From NCBI RefSeq assembly GCF_001567585.1, contig NZ_LRQV01000006.1:1-64000 (forward strand): a stretch of 64,000 nt of DNA. The letters are read 5' to 3'. A program made the translations under genes and the position numbers. Of this stretch, positions 16,823 through 25,185 are shown piece after piece. The notes under the pieces are model-generated. The model did not search any database. It saw only the letters and a program-made list of their open reading frames with translations, and had not been told where the DNA came from. Position 1 is the stretch's first letter, and each line of letters begins with the position of its first letter. Source of the DNA: Micromonospora rosaria. Its GTDB lineage: Bacteria > Actinomycetota > Actinomycetes > Mycobacteriales > Micromonosporaceae.

Positions 16823-16842
16823 CCGTTCACAGTGTGGAACGG
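16823..16842. promoter_or_regulatory. Inverted repeat upstream of the XRE gene
   Basis: CCGTTC (16823-16828) and GAACGG (16837-16842) are a perfect 6-bp inverted repeat with an 8-nt spacer, about 80 nt before the XRE start. It is a candidate operator. Confidence 0.4.
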
Positions 16843-16920
16843 GGGAGTACCGTCCGAAGTGGCGGCCCGCCGGAGTAGAGGCCGGCGGCTCGCCGCCCAG
16901 TCCTCTACCTGGGAGACACC

Positions 16921-18144
16921 ATGGAGTCGAGCAGTATCGGAGACAACCTCGCCCAGATCCGCCGGGAGTCCCGGCTCACGCAGGAGCAGCTCGCCGAGCG
17001 CTCTGGCGTCAGCATTGAGGTCATCAGCAAGCTGGAGCAGGGCCGCCGCCAGGGCGCCCGGATCCCGACCCTGAACAAGCTGGCCCGCGCCCTCAGGGTG
17101 CCGACCAGCGCCCTGTTCGGCGACGGCGCCCGGGCAGCCGCCGACCGTGACCCCGACGCCAACCCCATCAGCCTGGTCGGCGTGCGACAGGTCCTCGCCC
17201 CCGCCGTCGGTCTCGGCGGGCCAACCGCCAACCAGGCCGACCCGCCGCCGACCCTCGCCACCGCCCGCCAAGCCGTCGCCGACGCCAGCCGCAGCTACTA
17301 CGCCGACGACTACGCCACTACCCTCGGCGCGCTTCCCCGGCTGCTGTTCACCGCCCGCGACCTGGTCGCCGCAACCGACGGGGACGACCAGCTCACCGCC
17401 CACGGCATCGCCGCCGAAGCTCACCAGGTGGCTGCCCAACTCCTGCTCCAGCTTCGCCAGGTCGACCTGGCGCACACCGCCGCCACCACGGCGGTCGACC
17501 ACGCCCGCCGCTCCGGCGTCCAGACCATCGGCGCGTCGGTGATCTGCACCCTCGTGTGGGTGCTCATGCGCGAAGGTCGCTTCGACGAGGCCGAACGCCT
17601 CGCCGTCGACACTGCCGACCAGGTCGAGCCGCGGCTGTCCACGGCCACCGTGGCGGAGCTGTCCGCGTGGGGGTGGCTGCTGCTGCGCGGCGCGGCAGCG
17701 GCAGCCCGCGACGCACGCGACGACACCGCCCAGGAGCTGTTGTCTCTGGCGACCGCCGGTGCCAGCCGCCTCGACGGCCGGCCGGTTCCCCCGGGCGAGT
17801 TCGGGGCCGGCGAGGTGCGGGTCATGCAGGTCGAGACGGCCGTGATCGCTGGGCAGCCTGACCGGGCGCTGGAGCTCAGCGAGGGGATGCCCACCCCGGC
17901 CGGCGGGGTGGCCTCCTGGTCGTGGCAGCGTCACCGCCTGGACGTCGCTCACGTCCGCGCTCAGCTCGGTCAGTACGCCGACGCCACGGCGGTGCTGCGG
18001 GACCTGGCCGACCGGTCGCCGGCGTGGCTGCGGCAGCAGCGGTACGCGCGGGACATCGTGGACGGCATCGCCGCTGGCCGGCGACGGGCGATGACGGATG
18101 AGCTGGCCGAGCTGGCTGAGCTGGTGGGCTGCACCTCCCGGTAG
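16921..18144 (+). CDS. XRE-family regulator with TPR-like C-terminal region
   Basis: 407 residues. Residues 6-62 are a classic helix-turn-helix: IGDNLAQIRRESRLTQEQLAE, then SGVSIEVISKLEQG. The rest is a long alpha-helical, alanine-rich repeat region with paired helices spaced like tetratricopeptide repeats. Actinobacterial proteins of this shape act as ligand- or peptide-responsive repressors and are common in integrated elements. ATG preceded by TGGGAGACACC. No enzymatic motif is seen. Confidence 0.8.
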   Translation: MESSSIGDNLAQIRRESRLTQEQLAERSGVSIEVISKLEQGRRQGARIPTLNKLARALRVPTSALFGDGARAAADRDPDANPISLVGVRQVLAPAVGLGGPTANQADPPPTLATARQAVADASRSYYADDYATTLGALPRLLFTARDLVAATDGDDQLTAHGIAAEAHQVAAQLLLQLRQVDLAHTAATTAVDHARRSGVQTIGASVICTLVWVLMREGRFDEAERLAVDTADQVEPRLSTATVAELSAWGWLLLRGAAAAARDARDDTAQELLSLATAGASRLDGRPVPPGEFGAGEVRVMQVETAVIAGQPDRALELSEGMPTPAGGVASWSWQRHRLDVAHVRAQLGQYADATAVLRDLADRSPAWLRQQRYARDIVDGIAAGRRRAMTDELAELAELVGCTSR

Positions 18145-18385
18145 TGCATTCTGCACGGGTTGTGGACGCCGGTCGGGTCGGTCGTGCGTTCTGGCCCTGT
18201 GCCGTTCACCCTGGTCACGCCACCCTGTGATGGTGCGGTGACTCGCTGCCGGTTACCCGGCAACCCGGGCGAGTCGCCGCACCCCAGGGCGGCGGTGACG
18301 GTCCTTCCACGAGCTCCCGCCGCCCTCCCATCACTCCGGCGGGGCTGCGACGAGAGTGCGCCGCCCCCGGCATCAGGGGGCAGGC

Positions 18386-18559
18386 ATGATCAGACGACGC
18401 ACCCGGCGCGACTCCGAGCCGCCGGTGTCCGGGGCCGCGATCCAGGCCGCCGAGCACGAGGCCGCGAAGCAGCGGATCCTCGACCAGGCCGAGGCCGAGC
18501 GGACCCCGGTCGACGACATCACGCAGGCCGTCAGGGTCGGGCGGAGGTCGGCCCGGTGA
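18386..18559 (+). CDS. Small charged hypothetical protein
   Basis: 57 residues, starting IRRRTRRDSEPPVSG, with a short amphipathic helix rich in Ala/Glu. Its TGA overlaps the GTG of the next gene (GTGA). It is first in a run of four genes joined by such overlaps (18386-20137). Function unknown. Confidence 0.5.
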   Translation: MIRRRTRRDSEPPVSGAAIQAAEHEAAKQRILDQAEAERTPVDDITQAVRVGRRSAR

Positions 18560-18717
18560 GCGTCGACGAGGCGGTCGACCCGTTCTCCGTGGCCATCGTC
18601 GCCCGGCGGGTGCTGTCCGCACACGAGGCGGGCCGGCCCTGCTGGCGTTGCACGGGAGACACCATCGCCGGCTGCCCGGAGGCGCGGTGGTTCCAGGACC
18701 AGGTGGCAGCACGGTGA
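18556..18717 (+). CDS. Small cysteine-containing protein
   Basis: 53 residues from a GTG that overlaps the preceding stop. CWRCTGDTIAGC gives three cysteines that could bind a metal with a further ligand. The stop again overlaps the following GTG. Probably an accessory partner of the downstream XRE regulator. Function unknown. Confidence 0.55.
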   Translation: MSVDEAVDPFSVAIVARRVLSAHEAGRPCWRCTGDTIAGCPEARWFQDQVAAR

Positions 18718-19865
18718 ACGAAGTCCCGATAGGCCGCCGGGTCGCGTACTGGCGCAACCAGCGCGGGATGTCGCAGCAGGTGTTCGCCGACCGGCTCGGC
18801 AAGTCGAAGAGCTGGGTGGACAAGGTCGAACGCGGCGTCCGGTCCCTCGACAAGGTGTCGGTGCTCCGCGACGTCGCCGAGCTGCTCAACGTCGACCCCG
18901 ACGTGCTGCTCGCCGACACCGGCCAGCCCGATCCGGAGCAGCGCGCCGCGGACCGCGTCGACGCCGTCCGCAGCGCGCTGACCCGGCACCCCGGCCTGGC
19001 ACCCCCGGCCGGACCGGCACCCGACCCGGACCGGCACCGGGCCCGGATCGCGCACGCCGACGCGGTGTACGGGCACGGCCGGTACCCGGCGCTGCTCGGG
19101 CTCCTGCCCAGCCTGCTCGACGACAGCCACCGGGTACCGGCCGATCAGCGGGTCCAGGTGTACCGGCTCACCGCGCTGACCCTGGTGAAGCTCGACGTCG
19201 TCGACCTCGCGTGGCTGGCCGCCGACCGGGGCCTCGCCGTGGCCACCGGCGCGGACGATCCGGTCGTGGCGGCCGGTGCCGCAGCGCCGCTCGGGCAGGT
19301 GCTGCGCGCCGCCGGCCGGCACCGCCACGCCTTCGAGACGGCGATCGTCAGCGCGCACCAGGTCGTGCCGCTGGACGACGAGGGGACGGCCGCCGAGCGG
19401 GCCGCGTGCGCGGCGCTGCTGCTCCAGGCCGCGCTGGCCGCCGCCGAGCAGCACGACCCGCCGACGGTGGCCGAGCTGCTGGACGACGCGCACGGGATGA
19501 CCGAGCCGGCCGGGCCGGAGCGGGCGGCCGTCGACGCGGCGCGGGTCGCCGCAGCGGCAGCCCTGGGCGACGGGCGGCACGCCGTCGCCCAGCACGAGGC
19601 GCTGACGGCCGGCCCGGGGTGGGGGCTGCTGCCGCTGGAGCACCGGGCCGCGCACCTGGTCGACGTTGCGCCGGCGTACGTGCTGGCGGGTGACCTGATC
19701 GGCGCCGGGCGGGTGCTGCTGGCGGCGGACCGGCTCGCGCCGGCGGAAGTCCGGGTGCGGCCTGCCGGGCGTGCGGCGCTGGCCGGGGTGCTCGGCGGCA
19801 CGCGGCACCCGGACCCGGCGCTGCTGGCGGTGGCGGAGGCCGCCGGCGTGGACGCGGCCCGGTGA
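18714..19865 (+). CDS. XRE-family regulator, second copy
   Basis: 383 residues from the GTG at 18714. The helix-turn-helix lies at residues 6-62 (IGRRVAYWRNQRGMSQQVFADRLG, SKSWVDKVERG), followed by an Ala/Leu-rich helical repeat region of about 300 residues. The layout parallels the gene at 16921, but the sequences are only distantly alike. This form, in which helix two is followed by KSWVDKVERG, is typical of a regulator family widespread in Streptomyces and relatives. It is coupled at both ends to small genes. Confidence 0.8.
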   Translation: MNEVPIGRRVAYWRNQRGMSQQVFADRLGKSKSWVDKVERGVRSLDKVSVLRDVAELLNVDPDVLLADTGQPDPEQRAADRVDAVRSALTRHPGLAPPAGPAPDPDRHRARIAHADAVYGHGRYPALLGLLPSLLDDSHRVPADQRVQVYRLTALTLVKLDVVDLAWLAADRGLAVATGADDPVVAAGAAAPLGQVLRAAGRHRHAFETAIVSAHQVVPLDDEGTAAERAACAALLLQAALAAAEQHDPPTVAELLDDAHGMTEPAGPERAAVDAARVAAAAALGDGRHAVAQHEALTAGPGWGLLPLEHRAAHLVDVAPAYVLAGDLIGAGRVLLAADRLAPAEVRVRPAGRAALAGVLGGTRHPDPALLAVAEAAGVDAAR

Positions 19866-20137
19866 GCGCCCTGGTCGTGCCGGCCGGCACGCGCCTGTCC
19901 CTCGCCGCCGGCGAGTGGGCGAGCCACCTGGGTCTGCCCGGCGCGGCGCCGCTGGAGGTGCGGACCGTCGCTGCGCCGGCCGGCGGGGTCGACGCCGCGC
20001 CGGTCGGCATGGTGTGGGTGCGTGGCCACCTGCCGGAGTGTCAGCGGGACGGGTGCGCCCGGTCGTGGTGCGTGCGGGTCGCCGTGCTCCTGGACGTGCT
20101 CTACGACGCGGTCGCCGGTAGCACGCCGGGCCCGTGA
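19862..20137 (+). CDS. Small hypothetical protein with cysteine cluster
   Basis: 91 residues from a GTG overlapping the XRE stop by four bases. The C-terminal half has HLPECQRDGCARSWC, a possible zinc knuckle. The N-terminal half is a short beta-rich segment. It is last in the coupled cluster. Function unknown. Confidence 0.55.
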   Translation: MSALVVPAGTRLSLAAGEWASHLGLPGAAPLEVRTVAAPAGGVDAAPVGMVWVRGHLPECQRDGCARSWCVRVAVLLDVLYDAVAGSTPGP

Positions 20138-20145
20138 TCAGGCGG

Positions 20146-20172
20146 TTATCCACAGACCGAGCGCTGTCCACA
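20146..20172 (+). promoter_or_regulatory. Pair of DnaA boxes
   Basis: TTATCCACA at 20146-20154 is a perfect DnaA box. CTGTCCACA at 20164-20172 differs by one base from the actinobacterial form TTGTCCACA. They are in the same orientation, 18 nt apart, in the 148-nt gap between convergent genes. Confidence 0.5.
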
Positions 20173-20285
20173 GGCCGGGCCTGGTGCGGGTTGCCGGGCC
20201 CGGCCGCCCTGGTGGAGGGTGAGCGGGTCGGCGTGGCCACTCTCCAGCCGCCGGCCGCGCCCGGGTGGTGGTGGGGCGGCTCTGG

Positions 20286-21068
20286 TCAGGAGGCCACCGA
20301 CGGTCCGGGCCCGGACGCCACCCACGCCGAACCGGCCGCTTCCCGCAGCCGGTCGACCGCGACCTGCTGATAGTGCTCCGACAGCTCGACGCCCACGAAC
20401 CGGCGGCCCGTCGACAGCGCCGCGACCCCGGTCGAGCCAGAACCGGCGAACGGGTCGAGCACCATGCCGCCCGGCACACACACCTGCGCCAGCTCGGCCA
20501 GCAGGCTGACTGGCTTCTCCGTGATGTGCCGGCGGGCGGCACCTCGGGGCTGGCTAGCGCTGTACAGGCCGGGCAGGTACACCGGGTTCCGGGTCGCGTC
20601 GATCGGCCCGTTCGATCCCCACAGCAGGTACTCGCACTCCGCCTTGAAACCACCGGCCCGGGGCCGGCTGATCGGCTTGTGCCAGGGGACAATGCCCCGC
20701 CACAGCCACCCACCGGCCTGGAGCGCGTCGGACGTGGCGGGAAGTTGCCGCCAGTCGCTGAACACCAGCAGGCTCGCGCCCGGCCGGGACGCCCGGAGGC
20801 AGTGCGCGAGGACCAGGGCGAGCCAGGCCGTGTAGGCGCGCTGGTCGCGGTTGTCGCCCACGAAGTCGGCGAGCTGGTGCTGAGCGTCGCCGGACACGTA
20901 CTTGTCCCGGGCGGAGACCTTCGTCCGGTCGGACTGGGTCCGGCCGCCGGAGTTGTACGGGGGGTCGGTGAGGACCAGGTCGACGCTGCCGGCCGGAAGC
21001 GTGGGCAGGACAACCAGGGCGTCGCCGCCGTGCAGGGTGGCCCGGTCGTCGTCGAGCAGGATGGCCAC
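20286..21068 (-). CDS. Beta-class DNA methyltransferase (N6-adenine or N4-cytosine)
   Basis: 260 residues. The catalytic motif DPPY occurs at about 35-38 and the AdoMet-binding motif DPFAGSGSTG at about 205-214. That order (IV before I) defines the beta class. No target-recognition insert large enough for a multi-domain enzyme and no neighbouring restriction endonuclease are visible, so it is an orphan methylase. It could protect element DNA from host restriction or mark its own sites. Specificity cannot be read from sequence. Confidence 0.9.
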   Translation of the reverse strand: MAILLDDDRATLHGGDALVVLPTLPAGSVDLVLTDPPYNSGGRTQSDRTKVSARDKYVSGDAQHQLADFVGDNRDQRAYTAWLALVLAHCLRASRPGASLLVFSDWRQLPATSDALQAGGWLWRGIVPWHKPISRPRAGGFKAECEYLLWGSNGPIDATRNPVYLPGLYSASQPRGAARRHITEKPVSLLAELAQVCVPGGMVLDPFAGSGSTGVAALSTGRRFVGVELSEHYQQVAVDRLREAAGSAWVASGPGPSVAS

Positions 21069-21188
21069 GGTTCGCTCCCCGTTGATCGTCGGCAGGCTGA
21101 TGCGAGGGTATGAGCTGGGAATCCTCGGTTCCGTGCGCTAGCCGGCTATCTCGCGCCGCGCACCAGCGAGGAATCGCCACCCCCCGTG

Positions 21189-21217
21189 TTGATTCCATCC
21201 GCCATGTCATGTAGCGT
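21189..21217 (+). promoter_or_regulatory. Sigma70-type promoter
   Basis: TTGATT (21189-21194), a 17-nt spacer and TAGCGT (21212-21217) precede a strong AGGAAGGA ribosome site and the ATG at 21243. Confidence 0.5.
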
Positions 21218-21242
21218 TTCGGTGTCGGCAGGAAGGACCGAG

Positions 21243-21551
21243 ATGACCACCCCCGATCGCATGAGCCTGACGGACCTGGGTGCACGGCTCACCGCCGTCA
21301 CCCGCCTCCCCGACACCACCACCCCTGCCAACCGGGCCCGCATCATGCTCCAACTCCAGGCCGAGATCACCGAAGCGCTCAGCGCCGCGATCGACGAGGC
21401 GGTCGTCGCCTCCGTCACCGAGATCGGCCGCGAGCAGACCGCCGAGCTGATCGGCCGGAGCCCCGGCGAGGTGGGGCGCCGGACCACTGCCCACAACCGG
21501 CGGATCGGCCGCCCGGGTCGGCCGGGCCGCCGCCCTCGTCAACCCAGCTAA
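21243..21551 (+). CDS. Small putative DNA-binding protein
   Basis: 102 residues from the ATG at 21243, with AGGAAGGA six bases upstream. The central part is helical (ARIMLQLQAEITEALSAAID), followed by a region that could form a helix-turn-helix (EQTAELIGRSPGEVGRRTTA). The C terminus is very basic (RIGRPGRPGRRPRQ). A nucleoid-like or regulatory role is possible. Its own promoter and a double hairpin after it suggest a monocistronic unit. Confidence 0.55.
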   Translation: MTTPDRMSLTDLGARLTAVTRLPDTTTPANRARIMLQLQAEITEALSAAIDEAVVASVTEIGREQTAELIGRSPGEVGRRTTAHNRRIGRPGRPGRRPRQPS

Positions 21552-21558
21552 CTACCAG

Positions 21559-21600
21559 TTGCTCCTAACTTAGGAGCAACGCCCGACAACTAAGTCGGGC
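21559..21600 (+). terminator. Two adjacent perfect hairpins
   Basis: TTGCTCCTAA (21559-21568) and TTAGGAGCAA (21570-21579) are perfect arms around a single C. Two bases later GCCCGAC (21581-21587) pairs with GTCGGGC (21594-21600). The second is a good terminator. The first, a near-perfect 21-bp palindrome, could equally be a protein-binding site. Confidence 0.6.
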
Positions 21601-21658
21601 CCGGACGCGGTGATCGCAACACCGGCCGGGCCCTTGATCAGGAAGCGAGTCCTGACCC

Positions 21659-21811
21659 ATGGCCATTCTGGCTGACGCGCGCCCCTGCGCGCACACCGCC
21701 CCGCCCCGCCGCCTGGTGGCCGGCTACGTCGGCCCCGCCGCCGGCCTCCGTACCGCCCTCCTGACCGGCGCCGCCCTGGCCCGCCCGGTCGCCACCGGGG
21801 GCGCCCGATGA
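21659..21811 (+). CDS. Small hypothetical leader-like protein
   Basis: 50 residues (begins MAILADARPCAHTAPP), rich in Ala and Arg. Its TGA overlaps the ATG of the initiator-like gene by four bases, so it may couple translation of that gene. No domain is seen. Confidence 0.45.
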   Translation: MAILADARPCAHTAPPRRLVAGYVGPAAGLRTALLTGAALARPVATGGAR

Positions 21812-22374
21812 GCCGACACGTCAAGGCCGCGCTCAAGGCCACCAAGGGCCTCGGCAAGAACGAGCGCCTGGTCGCCGTCGCCATCGCCGCGCACATGAAC
21901 ACCGCCGGCGACGCCTGGCCCTCGGTGGCCACCATCGCCGACCACGCGGACTGCTCCGAGCGGACCGTCCAGCGGGCGATCGCCAAGCTGATCAGCCTCG
22001 GCCGGATCGCCTGGCGCAAGGTGGCCGACATCCCCACCCGCGTCTACCGCTTCGTCGCCGCCGCCGTCCAGGGGGTGCCATCCACCGGGCCGGCGGGGGT
22101 GTCAAACAGCGGCGCGGAGGTGCCAGATCCGGCCGGCGGGGGTGCCACCCTGGCTGTCACCCGAAGTAGTGAAGGGGTGAAGGAGAAGAAGCCGCGCGGC
22201 GCGCGGGACTGGCGTCAGTGGATCCCGAAAACCAAGGCAACCCCCACTCCGGAGCGGCGGGGCGTCCCCTCGCCCCCGCAGCAGGGCACCGTGCGGTGGT
22301 GTCCTCAGCACCAGGGGTCCTTGGCGCACAACTGCGGACCGTGCCGCAGCGAGGCCCTGGCGGGTGCGCGGTGA
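21808..22374 (+). CDS. Winged-helix replication-initiator-like protein
   Basis: 188 residues. The first 85 residues form a helix-turn-helix of the kind found in phage replisome organisers and element initiators: KNERLVAVAIAAHM, SVATIADHADCSERTVQRA, LISLGRIAWRK. The middle is low complexity and is encoded by iteron-like DNA. The C terminus has WCPQHQ and CGPC, a possible zinc site. The stop overlaps the GTG of the DUF2637-like gene. A replication role is inferred from the fold plus internal iterons. Confidence 0.6.
   Translation: MSRHVKAALKATKGLGKNERLVAVAIAAHMNTAGDAWPSVATIADHADCSERTVQRAIAKLISLGRIAWRKVADIPTRVYRFVAAAVQGVPSTGPAGVSNSGAEVPDPAGGGATLAVTRSSEGVKEKKPRGARDWRQWIPKTKATPTPERRGVPSPPQQGTVRWCPQHQGSLAHNCGPCRSEALAGAR
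22071..22146 (+). repeat. Four iteron-like direct repeats inside the winged-helix gene
   Basis: Copies of GGNGGTGYCA start at 22071, 22095, 22116 and 22137. Two are exactly GGGGGTGCCA, and the spacing is 24, 21 and 21 bp, about two helical turns. They lie directly after the DNA-binding domain, in the gene segment that encodes low-complexity sequence. Confidence 0.5.
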
Positions 22375-23792
22375 AGCTGCTCAGCCGCACACCGAAGCTC
22401 AGCCCCGCCGACCTCGCCGAGCTGCGCAAGATCGAGCTGGCCACCCAGATTGAGCACGCCCGCCAGGTCGACCAGCTCAACCGCGAGCAGGCCGCCGCCG
22501 ACCGCGAAGAGCAGCGCCGGACCGCCCGGCAGCAGGAACGCGAGGAGCGGCGCCGCCGCAAGCAGCGCGCCAAGGCGAGGGCCCGCCGCCTCCGCCAGCT
22601 CCGCCGGTACGCCGTGGCTGCCCGCACCGTCGGCCCGCTCCTGGTCGTCAACGCCGCGACGATCGGTGGCCAGGTCGCGTACGCCTACGACCAGACCCCC
22701 GCCGGCTGGAACCCGGCCGTCAAGGCCCTGGTCGCCGCCGGGGTGGCCGTCGCCGCCGAGAGCGTCGCGTTGTACGTCGGCTGGCACGCGCACGATGCCC
22801 TGCTCCAGGGGGCACGCACCACGGCGGCCCGGCTGCGCCGGGCCTCGTACGGCATCGCCCTGGTCATGGCCCTGGTGAACTACAGCCACTTCGCCGGCGA
22901 CGGCGGCCTGCTCGACCCCACCGCGCTGGCCGTCATCCTCGGCGTGCTGAGCAGCCTCAGCCCCTGGCTGTGGGGCCTGCACACCCGGCGGATGCAGCAG
23001 GTGCGGCTCCTGGCCGAGGACCTCGTCGACCAGACCGGCGCGACCTTCGACCCGGCCCGTCGACGCGCGTTCCCGATTCGCACGCTCATGGCGCGGCGCT
23101 GGTCGATCGACCACAACGTCCGCGACCCGCGCGCCGCGTGGGACGGGTACCGGGCCGACCGGGACGCACGCCGCGCCGCTGCGCCGGCCGGCCGGATCCG
23201 CGCCGCGTGGCGGGTGCTCACCGGCAAGCCGGCCCCGGCTCAGCCCACCCCGGCTGAGCCGACCGAGCCTGAGCCGGCACAGCCCGCGCCCGCCAGTCTC
23301 GACGACCCGGAGATCCGGTTCGCAGCGCTGGCTCGGGCTCAGATGGCCGCCGCCACCGAGCGGCTCCGGCCCGGCGCGGCCCGGGTCATGGCCGCCGACC
23401 GTGACCCGGGCCGGCTCGCCGACCTCATGGCCGGCGGGATCTGGGCCGTGGTCGACGCGACCCACGAGCCGGCCCACGTGCGCAGGCCAGCACCGCCCAT
23501 GGCCGCGCCCCCTGCGCCGGCAACGCCGACCCAGCCCCCGGCCCCTGCGCCGGAGCACCAGCCGGACCAGCCGGCCCTGTTCGAGCCGACCCAGACCAGC
23601 GCCGCCGGACGCCCCGGGCGCGGAGGGCTGCGCCGCCCGCTCGACGACGCTCGGCTCAGCGCCGAGTACGACCGGCTCAGCGCGGCGCTGCGCCGGGAGC
23701 CGACCGGCAAGGAGTTGGCGGCTGCGGCCGGGTGCAGCAAGTCGGGGGCGAACCGGTGGATGCAGCTACGCCGGGCGAAGGCTGCGGCGTAG
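22371..23792 (+). CDS. DUF2637-like membrane protein with C-terminal HTH
   Basis: 473 residues from the GTG at 22371. A highly charged coiled coil (about 15-80) is followed by four hydrophobic helices (about 85-205), including ESVALYVGWHAHDAL and YGIALVMALVNYSHF as in DUF2637-type proteins of actinobacterial mobile elements. A Pro/Ala linker and a C-terminal helix-turn-helix (PTGKELAAAAGCSKSGANRW) complete it. Relatives are found in integrative elements and linked to DNA transfer. A membrane-DNA tether is a reasonable but untested reading. Confidence 0.55.
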   Translation: MKLLSRTPKLSPADLAELRKIELATQIEHARQVDQLNREQAAADREEQRRTARQQEREERRRRKQRAKARARRLRQLRRYAVAARTVGPLLVVNAATIGGQVAYAYDQTPAGWNPAVKALVAAGVAVAAESVALYVGWHAHDALLQGARTTAARLRRASYGIALVMALVNYSHFAGDGGLLDPTALAVILGVLSSLSPWLWGLHTRRMQQVRLLAEDLVDQTGATFDPARRRAFPIRTLMARRWSIDHNVRDPRAAWDGYRADRDARRAAAPAGRIRAAWRVLTGKPAPAQPTPAEPTEPEPAQPAPASLDDPEIRFAALARAQMAAATERLRPGAARVMAADRDPGRLADLMAGGIWAVVDATHEPAHVRRPAPPMAAPPAPATPTQPPAPAPEHQPDQPALFEPTQTSAAGRPGRGGLRRPLDDARLSAEYDRLSAALRREPTGKELAAAAGCSKSGANRWMQLRRAKAAA

Positions 23793-23920
23793 CCCTTGTG
23801 CGCCGGCTCGGCCCATCCAACGGGACGGGCCGGCGCAGCCAGATCGATTCCCGGTGGGCACCCGTGCCGAACACCTCTACCCTCTGTGGAGTGCGAGCCC
23901 CCATTCCCACTGGCGAGTCG

Positions 23921-24718
23921 ATGGATCTCGGCGACCTGCCCAAGTACTGGCAGTTGATCGATGAAGCGTTCCGATCGGTCGAAGCTCTGCCCTCCCTGGA
24001 TGGGCACAACCTCCTCACTGCACGGCGGTTCGACGAAGCGCAGGTAGCCGGGCCGCGCACCTACATGGGCGCGCAGAGATACCTCGGCGTCGCCAGGGAC
24101 AACCACGAAGCGCTACTCGCGCTGCTACAGCACCGGGGTGCCACGGCCTGGGCGCCGTGGAGTCTGCTTCGACCCATCTTCGAGACGGCCTTCCTCGCTG
24201 CATGGATCCTCGACCCCGAAGACGGACTTGAGCGCCGGGTGCGTGGACTACGGTGCGAGGTCAATGACTACATCCAGCGAGGCAGACACCGCGCTGTCTT
24301 CAAGGTGTTCCCGGAAGCCGCGAGGGCAATCGAGGAAGCCGAACAGCGAGACGCCACGCACGGCGCGTTGAAGATCTATCGCGACGAGGCCGCCGCACTC
24401 GGGCGAGACTTCGAACGGATCAGCCAGCCGGTCAACGTCGTGGATGAAGTACGCAAGCTGACCTTCGCCAAGACGCAGCCCGAGTTCCCTCCTCTCCTCG
24501 AAGCGACCTGGCGGCAGCTCTCCGGCTTCGAGCACGGCTTCGCATGGGCGTTGATGAGTGGTAGCGAGCGCCGGATCGAGGCCGAGATCCCTGGAGGGGC
24601 CCAGGTGCTCTTCACCCTCAGCGATGAGCAGTTCGTCACCACCGCGAAGGTGACCGGCTCCCTCCTCATTACGGCCTTGCAGCTTCTCAAGCGCCGCCAC
24701 CTGGAGCCAGCTCGCTAG
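23921..24718 (+). CDS. Cargo protein of unknown function
   Basis: 265 residues from the ATG at 23921. The sequence is mostly helical (NHEALLALLQHRGATAW, LLRPIFETAFLAAWI), resembling DUF5677-like proteins found with mobile elements. Codon use is clearly less GC-rich at third positions (GAA, CGA, CTC, GAT) than in neighbours, so it was probably acquired separately. A GTG at 23891 preceded by a TACCCT box could give a leaderless start. A defence or superinfection role is only a guess. A hairpin follows the gene. Confidence 0.6.
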   Translation: MDLGDLPKYWQLIDEAFRSVEALPSLDGHNLLTARRFDEAQVAGPRTYMGAQRYLGVARDNHEALLALLQHRGATAWAPWSLLRPIFETAFLAAWILDPEDGLERRVRGLRCEVNDYIQRGRHRAVFKVFPEAARAIEEAEQRDATHGALKIYRDEAAALGRDFERISQPVNVVDEVRKLTFAKTQPEFPPLLEATWRQLSGFEHGFAWALMSGSERRIEAEIPGGAQVLFTLSDEQFVTTAKVTGSLLITALQLLKRRHLEPAR

Positions 24719-24733
24719 CGACTGCGGCGGCCT

Positions 24734-24780
24734 GGACAGCACGATGCGGCCCCGCCGCTTCCTGGGGAGCGGGGGGCCGC
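24734..24780. terminator. Bidirectional terminator with a shared 14-base tag
   Basis: GGACAGCACGATGC (24734-24747) leads into GCGGCCCC...GGGGCCGC arms in the gap between convergent genes. The same 14 bases precede the hairpin at 26,121. Confidence 0.55.
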
Positions 24781-24800
24781 GTCTGCCCGTGCGGCCTGGC

Positions 24801-25178
24801 CTACTCGTCGTCGGCAGGGCCCGGTTCCACCCTCAGGATTCCGCCGGTGTCGCCGATCGCGTACCGGCCGGGGCTGAGGACCTGGCCGCCGACGGAGATC
24901 GAGTGGCCGTCGAACACGAGGTCGCCCGGCGGCAGGGGGATCGGCTCGGTGGCGGGCTCGGCGGGGCTGGCCACATGGTCGTCGGCGTCGGCCTTGCGCC
25001 ACCCGTGGCCGGGCCGGCCGGCCTGCCATGCGTCGATCGTGGACGGCCGCCAGGCGGGTGACCGGCCGATCATCCGGTCAGGCTCGGGCAGGTCACCGCG
25101 ACTGCGCATCCGGTGGATGCTGGTGGTCTTGATGCCGAGGCGGGCTGCGAGGGCGGCGCTGTCGAGGTAGTCGGTCAC
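24801..25178 (-). CDS. AlpA/MerR-like helix-turn-helix regulator
   Basis: 125 residues from the GTG at 25178. The N terminus is a small winged helix-turn-helix: SAALAARLGIKTTSIHRMRSR, then LPEPDRMIGRSPAWR, as in excisionase/AlpA-type proteins. A second segment (about 75-125) is beta-rich, with VFDGHSISVGGQVL. It is divergent from the gene at 25273 and probably binds the repeats between them. Excisionases have this fold, so an Xis-like role is a possible alternative. Confidence 0.65.
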   Translation of the reverse strand: MTDYLDSAALAARLGIKTTSIHRMRSRGDLPEPDRMIGRSPAWRPSTIDAWQAGRPGHGWRKADADDHVASPAEPATEPIPLPPGDLVFDGHSISVGGQVLSPGRYAIGDTGGILRVEPGPADDE

Positions 25179-25185
25179 GCCACTC

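Noticed and set aside
20286..21068. Complete restriction-modification system
   Set aside because: Only a methyltransferase is present. Neighbouring genes are small and show no endonuclease motif.
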